Positions 1 to 8,035 of a stretch of 8,752 nt of DNA are shown here, piece after piece; within the stretch, counting starts at the first letter, position 1, and the number at the start of each line of letters is the position of its first letter. The stretch is from Bacteroides sp. (lineage in GTDB: Bacteria; Bacteroidota; Bacteroidia; Bacteroidales; SM23-62). Below the pieces are notes generated by a model, which was not told where the DNA came from, searched no databases, and saw nothing but the letters and a program-made list of their open reading frames with translations. The translations under genes and the position numbers were made by a program. The DNA is taken from the NCBI GenBank assembly GCA_030667765.1, contig DAOUVF010000101.1, positions 1 through 8,752 of the forward strand, read 5' to 3'.

Positions 1-62
1 ATTCCGTCTCCGTTAATTACTTCCGGTTACTTGAAGGGATTAATAAAATTTTAACCGAATGA
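1..62 (+). CDS. Possible C-terminal end of an unidentified upstream gene (partial)
   Basis: The frame that starts at position 3 is open from the window edge to a TGA at 60-62. It reads Ser-Val-Ser-Val-Asn-Tyr-Phe-Arg-Leu-Leu-Glu-Gly-Ile-Asn and ends Lys-Ile-Leu-Thr-Glu, which looks like an ordinary amphipathic protein tail. The stop overlaps the next gene's ATG as ATGA (59-62), a common arrangement in translationally coupled operons, and this is the main reason for calling it. The frame starting at position 1 is also open, to a TAA at 52-54, so the choice of frame is an inference. Only about 20 codons are visible, so no family can be named. If real, the gene is probably co-transcribed with the macroglobulin and pbpC. 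Confidence 0.42.
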   Translation, partial: SVSVNYFRLLEGINKILTE

Positions 63-3000
63 AATCCATTTTAATGACTGTTTTTTACAGAACGGTAATT
101 GTTGCCATCCTGTTCAGCCTTTTTTCCTGCCAGCAACAAACGCCTCAACCTCCAACCATTGATCCAGGATTTACTTCATACATAGCAGCATTTACTGCTG
201 GTCATTTAAGCCGGCAGGACGGGATCAGGATCCGGCTGACTGAAGCATTCCCTGACCAGGTTGACATGTCCGAACCCATTGATGGTAGATTGTTTGAAAT
301 ATCTCCTTCCCTTAAAGGATCCGCTTACTGGATTGATGAGCAAACAATAGAATTCAGGCCGGATGAAGATATGAAATCCGGAACTACATACAAGGTGGAT
401 TTTGCGCTTGAAAAAATCATGGATGTGCCGGGTAATCTGAAAACATTTTCATTTGAATTTCAGACCATTGTGCAAAATTTTGATGTGAGTCTTGAGTCCC
501 AGCAAACCTATGAACCCGGAAATCTTCAATGGCTACAATATACCGGAACCCTAAAGACGGCAGATTTCCTGGAGGAGACCGGTCTGAAGGAATTGCTGAC
601 AGCATCACAGGATGGAAAATCATTGAACATATCGTGGGATCCGGATCCGGATGGCAGGGAACACCGTTTCAGGATTGACAGTGTTCAAAGAAAGGAAAAG
701 GCAGGGAAGGTCCTCATAGCATGGAATGGAAAATCAATTGGCGTTCAGCGTAAAGGAGATATGGAGGTCGTCTTACCTGCCCTTGGCGAATTTACATTAA
801 TGGAAGTTTCTGTTGTTCAGCAACCTGAGCAATATATACTTCTAAGATTCTCTGATCCCCTTCAGGAAAAACAATACCTGAATGGATTGATTACCCTTGA
901 TAATGGAACAGATCTTTCATTCATTGTTGAGAACAATGATATACGTGCATATCCGGCAGTCCGGCAGATCGGTAATTTAAAAGTCATGGTTTCTTCCGGG
1001 ATCAGGAATATCCTGGATTATAAATTGTCAGCCGGTAACGAATACCAGGTAAGCTTTGATGAGGTCAAACCAGCCCTGCGGTTGCTGGGCAGGGGTGTGA
1101 TTCTTCCATCTTCCGACGGATTGATCATGCCTTTTGAGGCAGTGAACCTGAAAGCTATTGAAATACGTGTTATCCGTATTTACGAAAAAAATCTCAGCCA
1201 GTTCCTGCAGGTCAATCAGCTTGATGGAGATTACCAGTTAAAGCGTGTTGGCAGGTTGATCTTAAGGAAAACCATTCATCTAAATACTGGTTCTACAGTG
1301 GACTTTGGAAATTGGAATGTGTTTTCACTGGATCTTTCAACTCTAATCCAGGCTGAACCAGGAGCCATTTACCGGATTGAGCTAGGATTCAGGAAACAAT
1401 ACTCACTGTATCCCTGTGATGATCAATCCACGGAATCATCTGATCTGTTTGAGCTTGAAGATGAGTATGATGAACAGTGGGAAAAAGAACTAAGCTACTG
1501 GGATTCTTACGAAGATTATTATTACGAAGGAGACTACTACTATTATAACTGGGAGGAAAGGGAAGATCCCTGCTCGGATAGCTATTTTGGGAAACACCGA
1601 TCAGTTGCCCGTAACATCCTTGCCTCTGATCTTGGGATCATTGCAAAGGCTGGCACTGACCATTCTCTGACCGTTGCTGTAACCGATCTTGTCTCATCGT
1701 TGCCTCTTTCCGGAGTCGAGATAGATATATTAAGCTTCCAGCAGCAGGTCATCGGAAGTACCAGGACCGACGATGAAGGCATGGCCAGGATCAATCTCGA
1801 AAACAAACCTTTTCTGCTGATTGCCCGGCAAAACGAGCAACGGGGTTACCTCCGGCTTGACGATGGTTCCTCCTTGTCGCTCAGTCGTTTTGATGTCTCA
1901 GGGAACATTGTTCAAAAGGGTGTTAAAGTATTTATTTATGGTGAAAGGGGTGTTTGGCGGCCGGGAGATACCCTTTACCTGAACCTTATGCTTGAGGACA
2001 GGCAGGACTTGCTGCCTGATAATCATCCAGCAACCCTTGAGCTGTTAAATCCCCATGGACAGGTTGTCAGCAGGATGATACGGAACAGTATCAGTCATGG
2101 ATTCTATTCCTTCACTACGGCAACACACCCGGATGCACCCACGGGTAACTGGATGGCCCGGATCAGGATCGGCGGCCTGGTTTTTACAAAATGGCTCAGG
2201 ATTGAAACCGTAAAACCCAACCGGCTTAAAATCAATCTTAGTTTTGGGAAAGACCGCATATCTGTAACAGATCCTGAGATCAGGGGCAGGCTTGAGGCAA
2301 ACTGGCTGCACGGTGCTGTTGCACGTAACCTGAAAACACGTGTTTCGGTAGTTCTGACAGAGATGAAAACCAGATTCCAGCGTTTCCAGGATTTTGATTT
2401 TGATGATCCTGTGAAAACCTTCTATGCTGAAGAACAAATTTTGTTTGACGGAAAAACAGATGAGAATGGCAAGGCCGTTTTCATGACATCCCTCCAAACC
2501 GGAGATGCATCCCCGGGCATGTTACGGGCCGGGTTTGTTTCAAGGGTGTTCGAAGAGAGCGGTGATTTCAGTATTGACCGTTTTTCCATCCCCTATTCAC
2601 CTTATGAAAGTTACGTAGGTATTAAAACACCCCCTGGAGACAAAGCCCGGGGAATGCTTTTGACCGATACTTCACACACAGTAAACCTGGTCACCCTTGA
2701 TCCGGATGGCAATACTGTTTCACGCAGGAACCTTGATGTAAGTATTTACAAGATTAACTGGCGTTGGTGGTGGGATGCAGGGCATGATAATCTTGCCTCC
2801 TATATTGGTAATACTGAACATCAGCCTATTTATAACACCAGTGTCAATACCCATAACGGGGAAGGAAGTTTTCAGTTCCTTATAGATTATCCTGAATGGG
2901 GAAGATATCTGTTAAGGGTGGTAGATCCTTTGAGTGGACATGCTTGCGGTAAGATCGTTTACATCGATTGGCCTGGTTGGGCAGGCAGGGGGCAAAGAGA

Positions 3001-5638
3001 GCATCCGGGCGGAGCCGCTATGCTGAGTTTCAGTGCAGACAAAACCTCCTACCAGGCGGGTGAATTTGCCAGTATTACCTTCCCCTCATCCGGACATGGC
3101 AGGGCACTCGTCAGTATTGAAAACGGTACAAGGGTACTTGATGCATACTGGGTGGAAGTTAGTGAACCCGAAACCATGTTTAACTTTAAAGTAACGCCTG
3201 AAATGGCTCCTAATATATATGTAAACTTAACACTTGTACAACCACATTCACAAATAAAAAATGACCTGCCCATTCGCTTGTATGGTGTGATCCCGATGTT
3301 GGTTGAAGATCCGTCAACCAGACTGCATCCTGTGATTGAGATGCCAGACGTTTTAAGGCCTGAAGAAGAAGTCATTATACAAGTCAGTGAGAGTAATGGA
3401 ATAGCATGTAGCTATACCCTTGCCATTGTTGATGAAGGCTTGCTGGACCTGACCCGATTTTCCACGCCCCATCCATGGGATCATTTCTATGCCAGGGAGG
3501 CCCTGGGTGTAAAAACCTGGGATATATATAATGCTGTGCTAGGATCCTATGGAGGTAAAATAGAGCAGATGTTTGCCATAGGAGGCGGTTTTGAGGAAGA
3601 TGCGGGACAGGAGTCACAAAGTCGCGCCAACCGTTTCAAACCTATGGTTAAATTCATCGGCCCTTTTTCACTAAAGCAGGGTGAAAAACAATCACATGTG
3701 ATAGGTATCCCAAATTATACAGGTTCTGTAAGAACCATGGTAATTGCCGGCAACCAGTTTGCATATGGTGCTGCAGAGAAGACTGTTCCTGTCAAAAAAC
3801 CCCTGATGGTACTCGCCACCCTTCCCAGGGTACTTGGTCCAGGTGAGGAAGTCAAGCTTCCGGTTACGGTTTTTGCCCTTGAGGAAAATATCAAAGAGGT
3901 TACTGTCAGGCTTGAGGCGAATGAGTTTTTTAACCTTCAGGATAATCATGAGCAACAACTCACATTCAGCCAGAAGGGTGATCAACAATGTACATTTGGT
4001 TTAATTGTCAAAGATGTACTGGGTATAGGGAAAGTAAAAGTAATTGCAATAAGTGGCTCTGAAACTGCTTCTTATGATATAGAACTGGATATAAGGAACC
4101 CCAATCCTCCAATCACGGAATTCATTGATGAGGTAATTGAACCCGGCCAAACACTCAACCGGGCTTATACCCTTCCCGGAATGCCGGGAACCAATACAGC
4201 AGCACTGGAGGTATCTTCCATTCCTCCCATTGATTTTGGACGGAGGCTTAAATACCTGTTAGCTTATCCTCACGGATGCATTGAACAAACAACCTCTGCT
4301 GCATTTCCTCAACTTTTCCTAGGGGACATAACGGAACTAAACAATGCAGCCAGATCAAAAACAGAAGTCAATATAAAGGCCGCCATCAAGCGAATTCAGT
4401 CCTTCCTGCTTCCTTCCGGTGGTTTCGCATACTGGCCGAATTCAGGGGATGAAAATTCCTGGTCAACATCCTACGCCGGACATTTTCTCCTGGAAGCTGA
4501 ATCCAAAGGCTATGGATTGCCTGTAAACTTCAAAAAACCATGGGTGAGATACCAGCGCAAAGAGGCCAGACGATGGAAAATGTCAGGGGACAAATACAGG
4601 ATGGATGACCTGGTGCAGTCATATCGTTTATATACACTGGCACTTGCGGGAGAGCCTGAGCTTGGGGCCATGAACAGGCTTCGCGAAATGGAAACCATTT
4701 CCATCCAGGCCCGGTGGCGACTGGCAGCAGCATATGCCCTGGCAGGTCAGTCAGCATCCGCCAACATGCTGATTGCACAGGGAATGCCTGAAATCCCAGA
4801 ATACTCAGGATTTAACTACAGCTATGGCTCACGGGAAAGGGATTGGGCCATGATACTGGAAACATTTGCGCTGCTTGATAAACGTTCTGAGGGCATATTC
4901 CTTGCCCGGAAAATATCTGATGAATTGCGGAGCAGACGCTGGATGAGCACACAGACAACGGCATATTGCCTCCTTGCCATGTCAAAATTTGCCGGCAGTG
5001 ATGCCAGCTCAAGGGAACTAAAATTTACCTGCCAGTTTGATGACGGCAAGAAAACAACTGCAAATACAAAACTGTCCGTTGTGCAGGTGGATCTCGACAC
5101 AGGAATCAGTTCTGGCGGGAATATCACAGTAGATAACAAGGGCGAGGGTGTGATATTTGTCAGGCTTACCATGGAAGGAATACCAAAAGCAGGAAAAGAA
5201 ACCGCTGTGCATCACAACCTTAACCTTTCTGTGAGATATACCGACATGGCAGGGAATCCAGTCGATATTACACGACTCATTCAGGGAACTGATTTTCTGG
5301 CTCATGTCACCATTTCCAATCCCTTTGGAGTTCATATTTATAAAGACATGGCCCTCTCTCAGATCTTTCCCTCAGGATGGGAGATCCACAATACCCGTAT
5401 GGATGACTTTACGTCTGTCCATGCTGCGGACCAGCCATCCTACCAGGACATCCGTGATGACCGCGTATATACTTACTTTGATCTCAAACGAAATGGTACC
5501 AATACCTATGTTATACAGTTGAATGCCGCCTATCTTGGGAAGTATTATCTTCCAGCAGTGTATTGTGAGGCCATGTATGATAAAGGTGTTAATGCCAGCA
5601 CAGCAGGCAGGTGGGTCCACGTGACCCGAGGTGAATGA
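59..5638 (+). CDS. Thioester-containing bacterial alpha-2-macroglobulin lipoprotein (YfhM-like)
   Basis: This is a predicted envelope protease trap. In the family, a protease cuts a bait segment, the protein changes shape, and an internal thioester covalently captures the attacker. It has 1859 residues, longer than E. coli YfhM (about 1650). The N-terminus is a lipoprotein signal with lipobox Leu-Phe-Ser-Cys24. The residues after Cys24 are Gln/Pro/Thr-rich, without the acidic cluster of Bacteroidota surface-export signals, so a periplasm-facing anchor is inferred. Domains, approximate: Ig-like (37-137); bacterial MG3-type (340-445); Tyr/acidic insertion (454-504); MG2 with GERGVWRPGD (628-637); MG5-type (717-815); MG6-type with a Trp-Arg-Trp-Trp-Trp motif; bait-region domain (990-1140); likely bait (1175-1192); A2M domain with NYTG (1219-1222); thioester helical domain from about 1390 with Cys1407-Ile-Glu-Gln1410, ending near Trp1628; and a C-terminal MG10-type domain ending in a conserved AGRWVHV stretch. 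The start at 59 gives the best signal peptide; an in-frame ATG at 74 is possible. pbpC follows closely, as in E. coli yfhM-pbpC. Confidence 0.96.
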   Translation: MKSILMTVFYRTVIVAILFSLFSCQQQTPQPPTIDPGFTSYIAAFTAGHLSRQDGIRIRLTEAFPDQVDMSEPIDGRLFEISPSLKGSAYWIDEQTIEFRPDEDMKSGTTYKVDFALEKIMDVPGNLKTFSFEFQTIVQNFDVSLESQQTYEPGNLQWLQYTGTLKTADFLEETGLKELLTASQDGKSLNISWDPDPDGREHRFRIDSVQRKEKAGKVLIAWNGKSIGVQRKGDMEVVLPALGEFTLMEVSVVQQPEQYILLRFSDPLQEKQYLNGLITLDNGTDLSFIVENNDIRAYPAVRQIGNLKVMVSSGIRNILDYKLSAGNEYQVSFDEVKPALRLLGRGVILPSSDGLIMPFEAVNLKAIEIRVIRIYEKNLSQFLQVNQLDGDYQLKRVGRLILRKTIHLNTGSTVDFGNWNVFSLDLSTLIQAEPGAIYRIELGFRKQYSLYPCDDQSTESSDLFELEDEYDEQWEKELSYWDSYEDYYYEGDYYYYNWEEREDPCSDSYFGKHRSVARNILASDLGIIAKAGTDHSLTVAVTDLVSSLPLSGVEIDILSFQQQVIGSTRTDDEGMARINLENKPFLLIARQNEQRGYLRLDDGSSLSLSRFDVSGNIVQKGVKVFIYGERGVWRPGDTLYLNLMLEDRQDLLPDNHPATLELLNPHGQVVSRMIRNSISHGFYSFTTATHPDAPTGNWMARIRIGGLVFTKWLRIETVKPNRLKINLSFGKDRISVTDPEIRGRLEANWLHGAVARNLKTRVSVVLTEMKTRFQRFQDFDFDDPVKTFYAEEQILFDGKTDENGKAVFMTSLQTGDASPGMLRAGFVSRVFEESGDFSIDRFSIPYSPYESYVGIKTPPGDKARGMLLTDTSHTVNLVTLDPDGNTVSRRNLDVSIYKINWRWWWDAGHDNLASYIGNTEHQPIYNTSVNTHNGEGSFQFLIDYPEWGRYLLRVVDPLSGHACGKIVYIDWPGWAGRGQREHPGGAAMLSFSADKTSYQAGEFASITFPSSGHGRALVSIENGTRVLDAYWVEVSEPETMFNFKVTPEMAPNIYVNLTLVQPHSQIKNDLPIRLYGVIPMLVEDPSTRLHPVIEMPDVLRPEEEVIIQVSESNGIACSYTLAIVDEGLLDLTRFSTPHPWDHFYAREALGVKTWDIYNAVLGSYGGKIEQMFAIGGGFEEDAGQESQSRANRFKPMVKFIGPFSLKQGEKQSHVIGIPNYTGSVRTMVIAGNQFAYGAAEKTVPVKKPLMVLATLPRVLGPGEEVKLPVTVFALEENIKEVTVRLEANEFFNLQDNHEQQLTFSQKGDQQCTFGLIVKDVLGIGKVKVIAISGSETASYDIELDIRNPNPPITEFIDEVIEPGQTLNRAYTLPGMPGTNTAALEVSSIPPIDFGRRLKYLLAYPHGCIEQTTSAAFPQLFLGDITELNNAARSKTEVNIKAAIKRIQSFLLPSGGFAYWPNSGDENSWSTSYAGHFLLEAESKGYGLPVNFKKPWVRYQRKEARRWKMSGDKYRMDDLVQSYRLYTLALAGEPELGAMNRLREMETISIQARWRLAAAYALAGQSASANMLIAQGMPEIPEYSGFNYSYGSRERDWAMILETFALLDKRSEGIFLARKISDELRSRRWMSTQTTAYCLLAMSKFAGSDASSRELKFTCQFDDGKKTTANTKLSVVQVDLDTGISSGGNITVDNKGEGVIFVRLTMEGIPKAGKETAVHHNLNLSVRYTDMAGNPVDITRLIQGTDFLAHVTISNPFGVHIYKDMALSQIFPSGWEIHNTRMDDFTSVHAADQPSYQDIRDDRVYTYFDLKRNGTNTYVIQLNAAYLGKYYLPAVYCEAMYDKGVNASTAGRWVHVTRGE
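1418..1570 (+). other. Tyr/Asp/Glu-rich insertion in the macroglobulin (residues 454-504)
   Basis: The segment lies between Cys453 and Cys505. Of its 51 residues, 21 are Asp or Glu, 10 are Tyr (including four in a row at 493-496), 3 are Trp and only 2 are basic. It sits between the MG3-type domain and the next beta-rich domain, and reads as a disordered or loop insertion rather than a folded domain. The two flanking cysteines could pair by disulfide and close it into a loop, which is inference. My impression is that related Bacteroidota macroglobulins carry similar insertions, so it may be a lineage trait. The underlying DNA shows no clean nucleotide repeat. Confidence 0.7.
3581..3634 (+). 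other. Likely protease bait segment of the macroglobulin (residues 1175-1192)
   Basis: Residues 1175-1192 begin Gly-Gly-Gly-Phe-Glu-Glu-Asp and continue through Gln, Ser and Ala residues to Arg1189 and Arg1192. They link the bait-region domain, which ends with a conserved VDEGLLDLTRF-type stretch, to the A2M domain that opens with Phe1193-Lys-Pro-Met. In E. coli YfhM the corresponding place holds a Gly/Asp/Lys-rich linker thought to be the bait. The segment is polar, flexible and short, with arginines that a trypsin-like enzyme could use. The assignment rests on position and composition only. Confidence 0.5.
4277..4288 (+). other. Thioester motif Cys-Ile-Glu-Gln (residues 1407-1410)
   Basis: The codons TGC ATT GAA CAA encode Cys1407-Ile-Glu-Gln1410 in the context Tyr-Pro-His-Gly-Cys-Ile-Glu-Gln-Thr. 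This matches the CxEQ signature in which the cysteine and glutamine side chains form the internal thioester of complement C3 and alpha-2-macroglobulin. Its presence places this protein with the thioester-bearing YfhM type and not with the YfaS type, which lacks the motif. Confidence 0.93.
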
Positions 5639-5668
5639 ATGAATATATGATACTTTTTGGTCCCGTAT

Positions 5669-8035
5669 ATGAGAGGACAATTAAGATTATCCAACTGGCC
5701 CCTGGCCCTGTCTCTTTTCCTGATCCTTTCAGGATTATTCTGGCTTTGCCTTCCCCGCCCCCTCTTTGATGATCCTTACAGTACTGTTTTACTCGACAGA
5801 TATGGGGAACTGCTCGGGGCACGAATTGCAGATGATGGACAATGGAGGTTTCCTCCTGTGGATTCCCTTCCGGAGAAATATAAAAAAGCAGCCATCCTGT
5901 ATGAAGACCGTTTCTTTTATTATCACCCCGGTGTCAACCCTCTCTCCCTGCTCAGGGCCCTGCTGCATAACCTTAAAAAGGGTGAAATTGTCAGTGGTGG
6001 CAGCACACTAACCATGCAGGTAATCCGCCTTGCCAGGAAGGGGAAGGCCCGCACCATACCTGAAAAGATCATAGAAATAGTTATGGCTACCCGGCTGGAA
6101 TTGACCGGTTCAAAAGAGGAAATTCTCTGTCTTTATGCCTCACATGCACCTTTCGGTGGAAATGTAGTAGGTATTGATGCTGCTTCATGGCGATACTATG
6201 GTCGCCCTCCCGAACAGCTTTCCTGGGCTGAAACTGCCACACTTGCCGTATTACCGAATGCCCCTTCACTGATCCATCCCGGAAAAAACCGTTCATTGCT
6301 GATCCAAAAACGAAACTTGCTACTGGAAAAACTGGAGAGAAAAGGATTGCTTGACTCACTTGATTGTGAACTGGCAAAGCTTGAAGCATTGCCTGACAAA
6401 CCATTCCCACTTCCTTCCTATACACCTCATTTAATGGACAGGGTATATACTCAATACCGTGGCTCAAGGGTACATTCAAGTCTCGATGCTTCACTGCAAC
6501 AGCGAGTAAGCCTGATCATAGAAGAACATCACAAACAGCTCAAACACAACAACATACATAATGCCTGCTGCCTGGTCCTTGATACCCGTACCGGCGAAGT
6601 TATGGCCTATGTCGGTAATACCCACAATCCGTACCGGCCGGAATTTGGTGGTGATGTCGATATCATCAATGCTCCACGCAGTACAGGTAGTATTCTTAAA
6701 CCTGTTTTGTACTGCATGATGCTGGAAGAAGGAGAGATCCTGCCAGGCACACTGATCCCGGACATCCCGACACAGTATACAGGTTACTCACCTAAAAACT
6801 TTACATTGACCTATGATGGCGCAGTTCCTGCCCGCCGGGCACTGGCCAGGTCCCTTAATATTCCAGCCGTCAGGATGCTTCAAACCCATGGATTCGAAAG
6901 ATTTTATTACCAGTTGGAGGAACTGGGCATTCATACCCTGAGATACCCGGCATCCCATTATGGGCTATCATTGATCCTCGGGGGTGCCGAAGGCAGTTTA
7001 TGGGAGATTACCGGGGTGTATGCGTCCATGGGCAGGGTGCTTGATCGTTACAACCAGTCAGGGCAGTATCTTTCCGATGACATTCATCCACCTGTTTACG
7101 CGTATCATGATAAGCCAATTAAGCAGGTAAATGAGTGTTCAGCAAATAATATTCATTCATTCAGTGCTGCTTCTTTATGGTTGACTTTCCAGTCCCTGCT
7201 CGATGTCAACCGCCCTTACTCACAGGCTGGCTGGAAAAGCTTTTCTTCAAGCGGTAAAATCGCCTGGAAGACCGGTACCAGTTTTGGTTTTCGTGATGGA
7301 TGGGCCATTGGAACTTCGCCTGCCTTTACCATTGGGGTCTGGGTTGGGAATGCCGATGGTGAAGGCCGGCCCGGTTTGACCGGAATAGCTGTTGCTGCCC
7401 CAATTCTGTTTGATATTTTTAATACCCTTCCTCAAAGCAACTGGTTCCAGTCCCCTGTGAATGAGCTTTATCCGGTTGCCATCTGCAACAAAAGCGGACA
7501 TCTTCCCGGACCTTTTTGTCCCTCCATAGATACCATATACGTGCCTGCCAGGGGAAGGGCTTCTGCGCCATGTCCTTATCACAGGATAATTCATCTTTCC
7601 CCAGATGGAATGTACCGTGTAAATAGTGATTGTCGAGCTATTTCAGGCATGAGGCATGAATCCTGGTTTGTCTTGCCTCCGGCACAAGAGTGGTATTACC
7701 GGGCTAAAAACCCCGATTACCGCATCCTCCCACAAATACATCCCGACTGTAAACCCATGGATGACATCGAATTCATGGAGATGATCTATCCCCGGCATTC
7801 AGCCAGGATATATGTACCACGTGAAATGGATGGATCAATGGGCGAGATTATTCTTGAGGCTGCTCATCGTCATCCCTCATCGCTGATCTACTGGCATCTT
7901 AACGAAACATTCATAGGGACCACCAGGTATATTCATAAACTGGGGATTACGCCCAAAAAAGGCAATTATCTGCTAACACTTGTTGACGAAAACGGATACA
8001 CCCTGGTTCATCGGTTTGAAATTATTGACCTGTAA
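5669..8035 (+). CDS. pbpC: Penicillin-binding protein 1C (bifunctional peptidoglycan synthase)
   Basis: This is a class A penicillin-binding protein of the 1C type: it polymerises lipid II into glycan strands (GT51) and has a transpeptidase-type domain for crosslinking, anchored in the inner membrane and facing the periplasm. Numbered from ATG 5669 (788 aa; E. coli PbpC is about 770), it has a membrane segment at about 10-29; GT51 with catalytic Glu79 in EDRFF and GGSTLTMQ (110-117); and a transpeptidase with Ser341-Ile-Leu-Lys344 (SxxK), Ser395-Leu-Asn397 (SxN) and Lys534-Thr-Gly536 (KTG). A five-cysteine segment follows (606-694), then a BiPBP_C-type Ig-like domain (about 700-788). All active-site motifs are intact. 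ATG 5669 is preferred; a TTG at 5657 is the only other upstream start before the in-frame TGA at 5648, and adds four residues. The 30-base gap after the macroglobulin, with no clear promoter, suggests co-transcription. No Shine-Dalgarno sequence is evident. Confidence 0.95.
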   Translation: MRGQLRLSNWPLALSLFLILSGLFWLCLPRPLFDDPYSTVLLDRYGELLGARIADDGQWRFPPVDSLPEKYKKAAILYEDRFFYYHPGVNPLSLLRALLHNLKKGEIVSGGSTLTMQVIRLARKGKARTIPEKIIEIVMATRLELTGSKEEILCLYASHAPFGGNVVGIDAASWRYYGRPPEQLSWAETATLAVLPNAPSLIHPGKNRSLLIQKRNLLLEKLERKGLLDSLDCELAKLEALPDKPFPLPSYTPHLMDRVYTQYRGSRVHSSLDASLQQRVSLIIEEHHKQLKHNNIHNACCLVLDTRTGEVMAYVGNTHNPYRPEFGGDVDIINAPRSTGSILKPVLYCMMLEEGEILPGTLIPDIPTQYTGYSPKNFTLTYDGAVPARRALARSLNIPAVRMLQTHGFERFYYQLEELGIHTLRYPASHYGLSLILGGAEGSLWEITGVYASMGRVLDRYNQSGQYLSDDIHPPVYAYHDKPIKQVNECSANNIHSFSAASLWLTFQSLLDVNRPYSQAGWKSFSSSGKIAWKTGTSFGFRDGWAIGTSPAFTIGVWVGNADGEGRPGLTGIAVAAPILFDIFNTLPQSNWFQSPVNELYPVAICNKSGHLPGPFCPSIDTIYVPARGRASAPCPYHRIIHLSPDGMYRVNSDCRAISGMRHESWFVLPPAQEWYYRAKNPDYRILPQIHPDCKPMDDIEFMEMIYPRHSARIYVPREMDGSMGEIILEAAHRHPSSLIYWHLNETFIGTTRYIHKLGITPKKGNYLLTLVDENGYTLVHRFEIIDL
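7484..7750 (+). other. Five-cysteine linker in PBP1C (residues 606-694)
   Basis: Cysteines at 606, 617, 635, 655 and 694 lie between the transpeptidase domain and the C-terminal BiPBP_C-type domain. Local contexts are Cys606-Asn-Lys-Ser-Gly, Phe-Cys617-Pro, Pro-Cys635-Pro-Tyr-His and Ser-Asp-Cys655. The segment also holds a Ser-Trp-Phe-Val-Leu-Pro-Pro stretch that I recall from PBP1C relatives. In the periplasm the cysteines could form disulfides; an odd number leaves at least one free or paired elsewhere. A metal-binding role is possible but unsupported. Confidence 0.6.

Noticed and set aside
638..658. Asp-Pro-Asp-Pro-Asp-Gly in the macroglobulin, resembling a DxDxDG calcium loop, encoded by a GGATCC-type direct repeat
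   Set aside because: The position-12 residue of a calcium loop would be Arg instead of Glu or Asp, and the site falls in a stretch where I expect family members to have a similar Trp-x-x-x-x-Asp-Gly pattern without calcium binding. The nucleotide repeat follows from the repeated Asp-Pro codons.
2045..2497. A 150-codon open frame on the minus strand inside the macroglobulin gene
   Set aside because: It lies wholly antisense to a well-supported coding region, has no recognisable domain or signal, and its composition looks like a reverse-strand shadow. The other minus-strand frames were dropped for the same reason.
5633..5644. Three tandem GAAT units across the macroglobulin stop codon
   Set aside because: Three four-base units are too few to be a meaningful slippage repeat. 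A change in unit number would only alter the last residues or the spacing to pbpC.
5651..5660. TACTTTTTGG just before pbpC as a possible -7 promoter element
   Set aside because: It has one extra base compared with TAnnTTTG, no TTG at the right distance upstream, and would leave only about five bases before the ATG at 5669.
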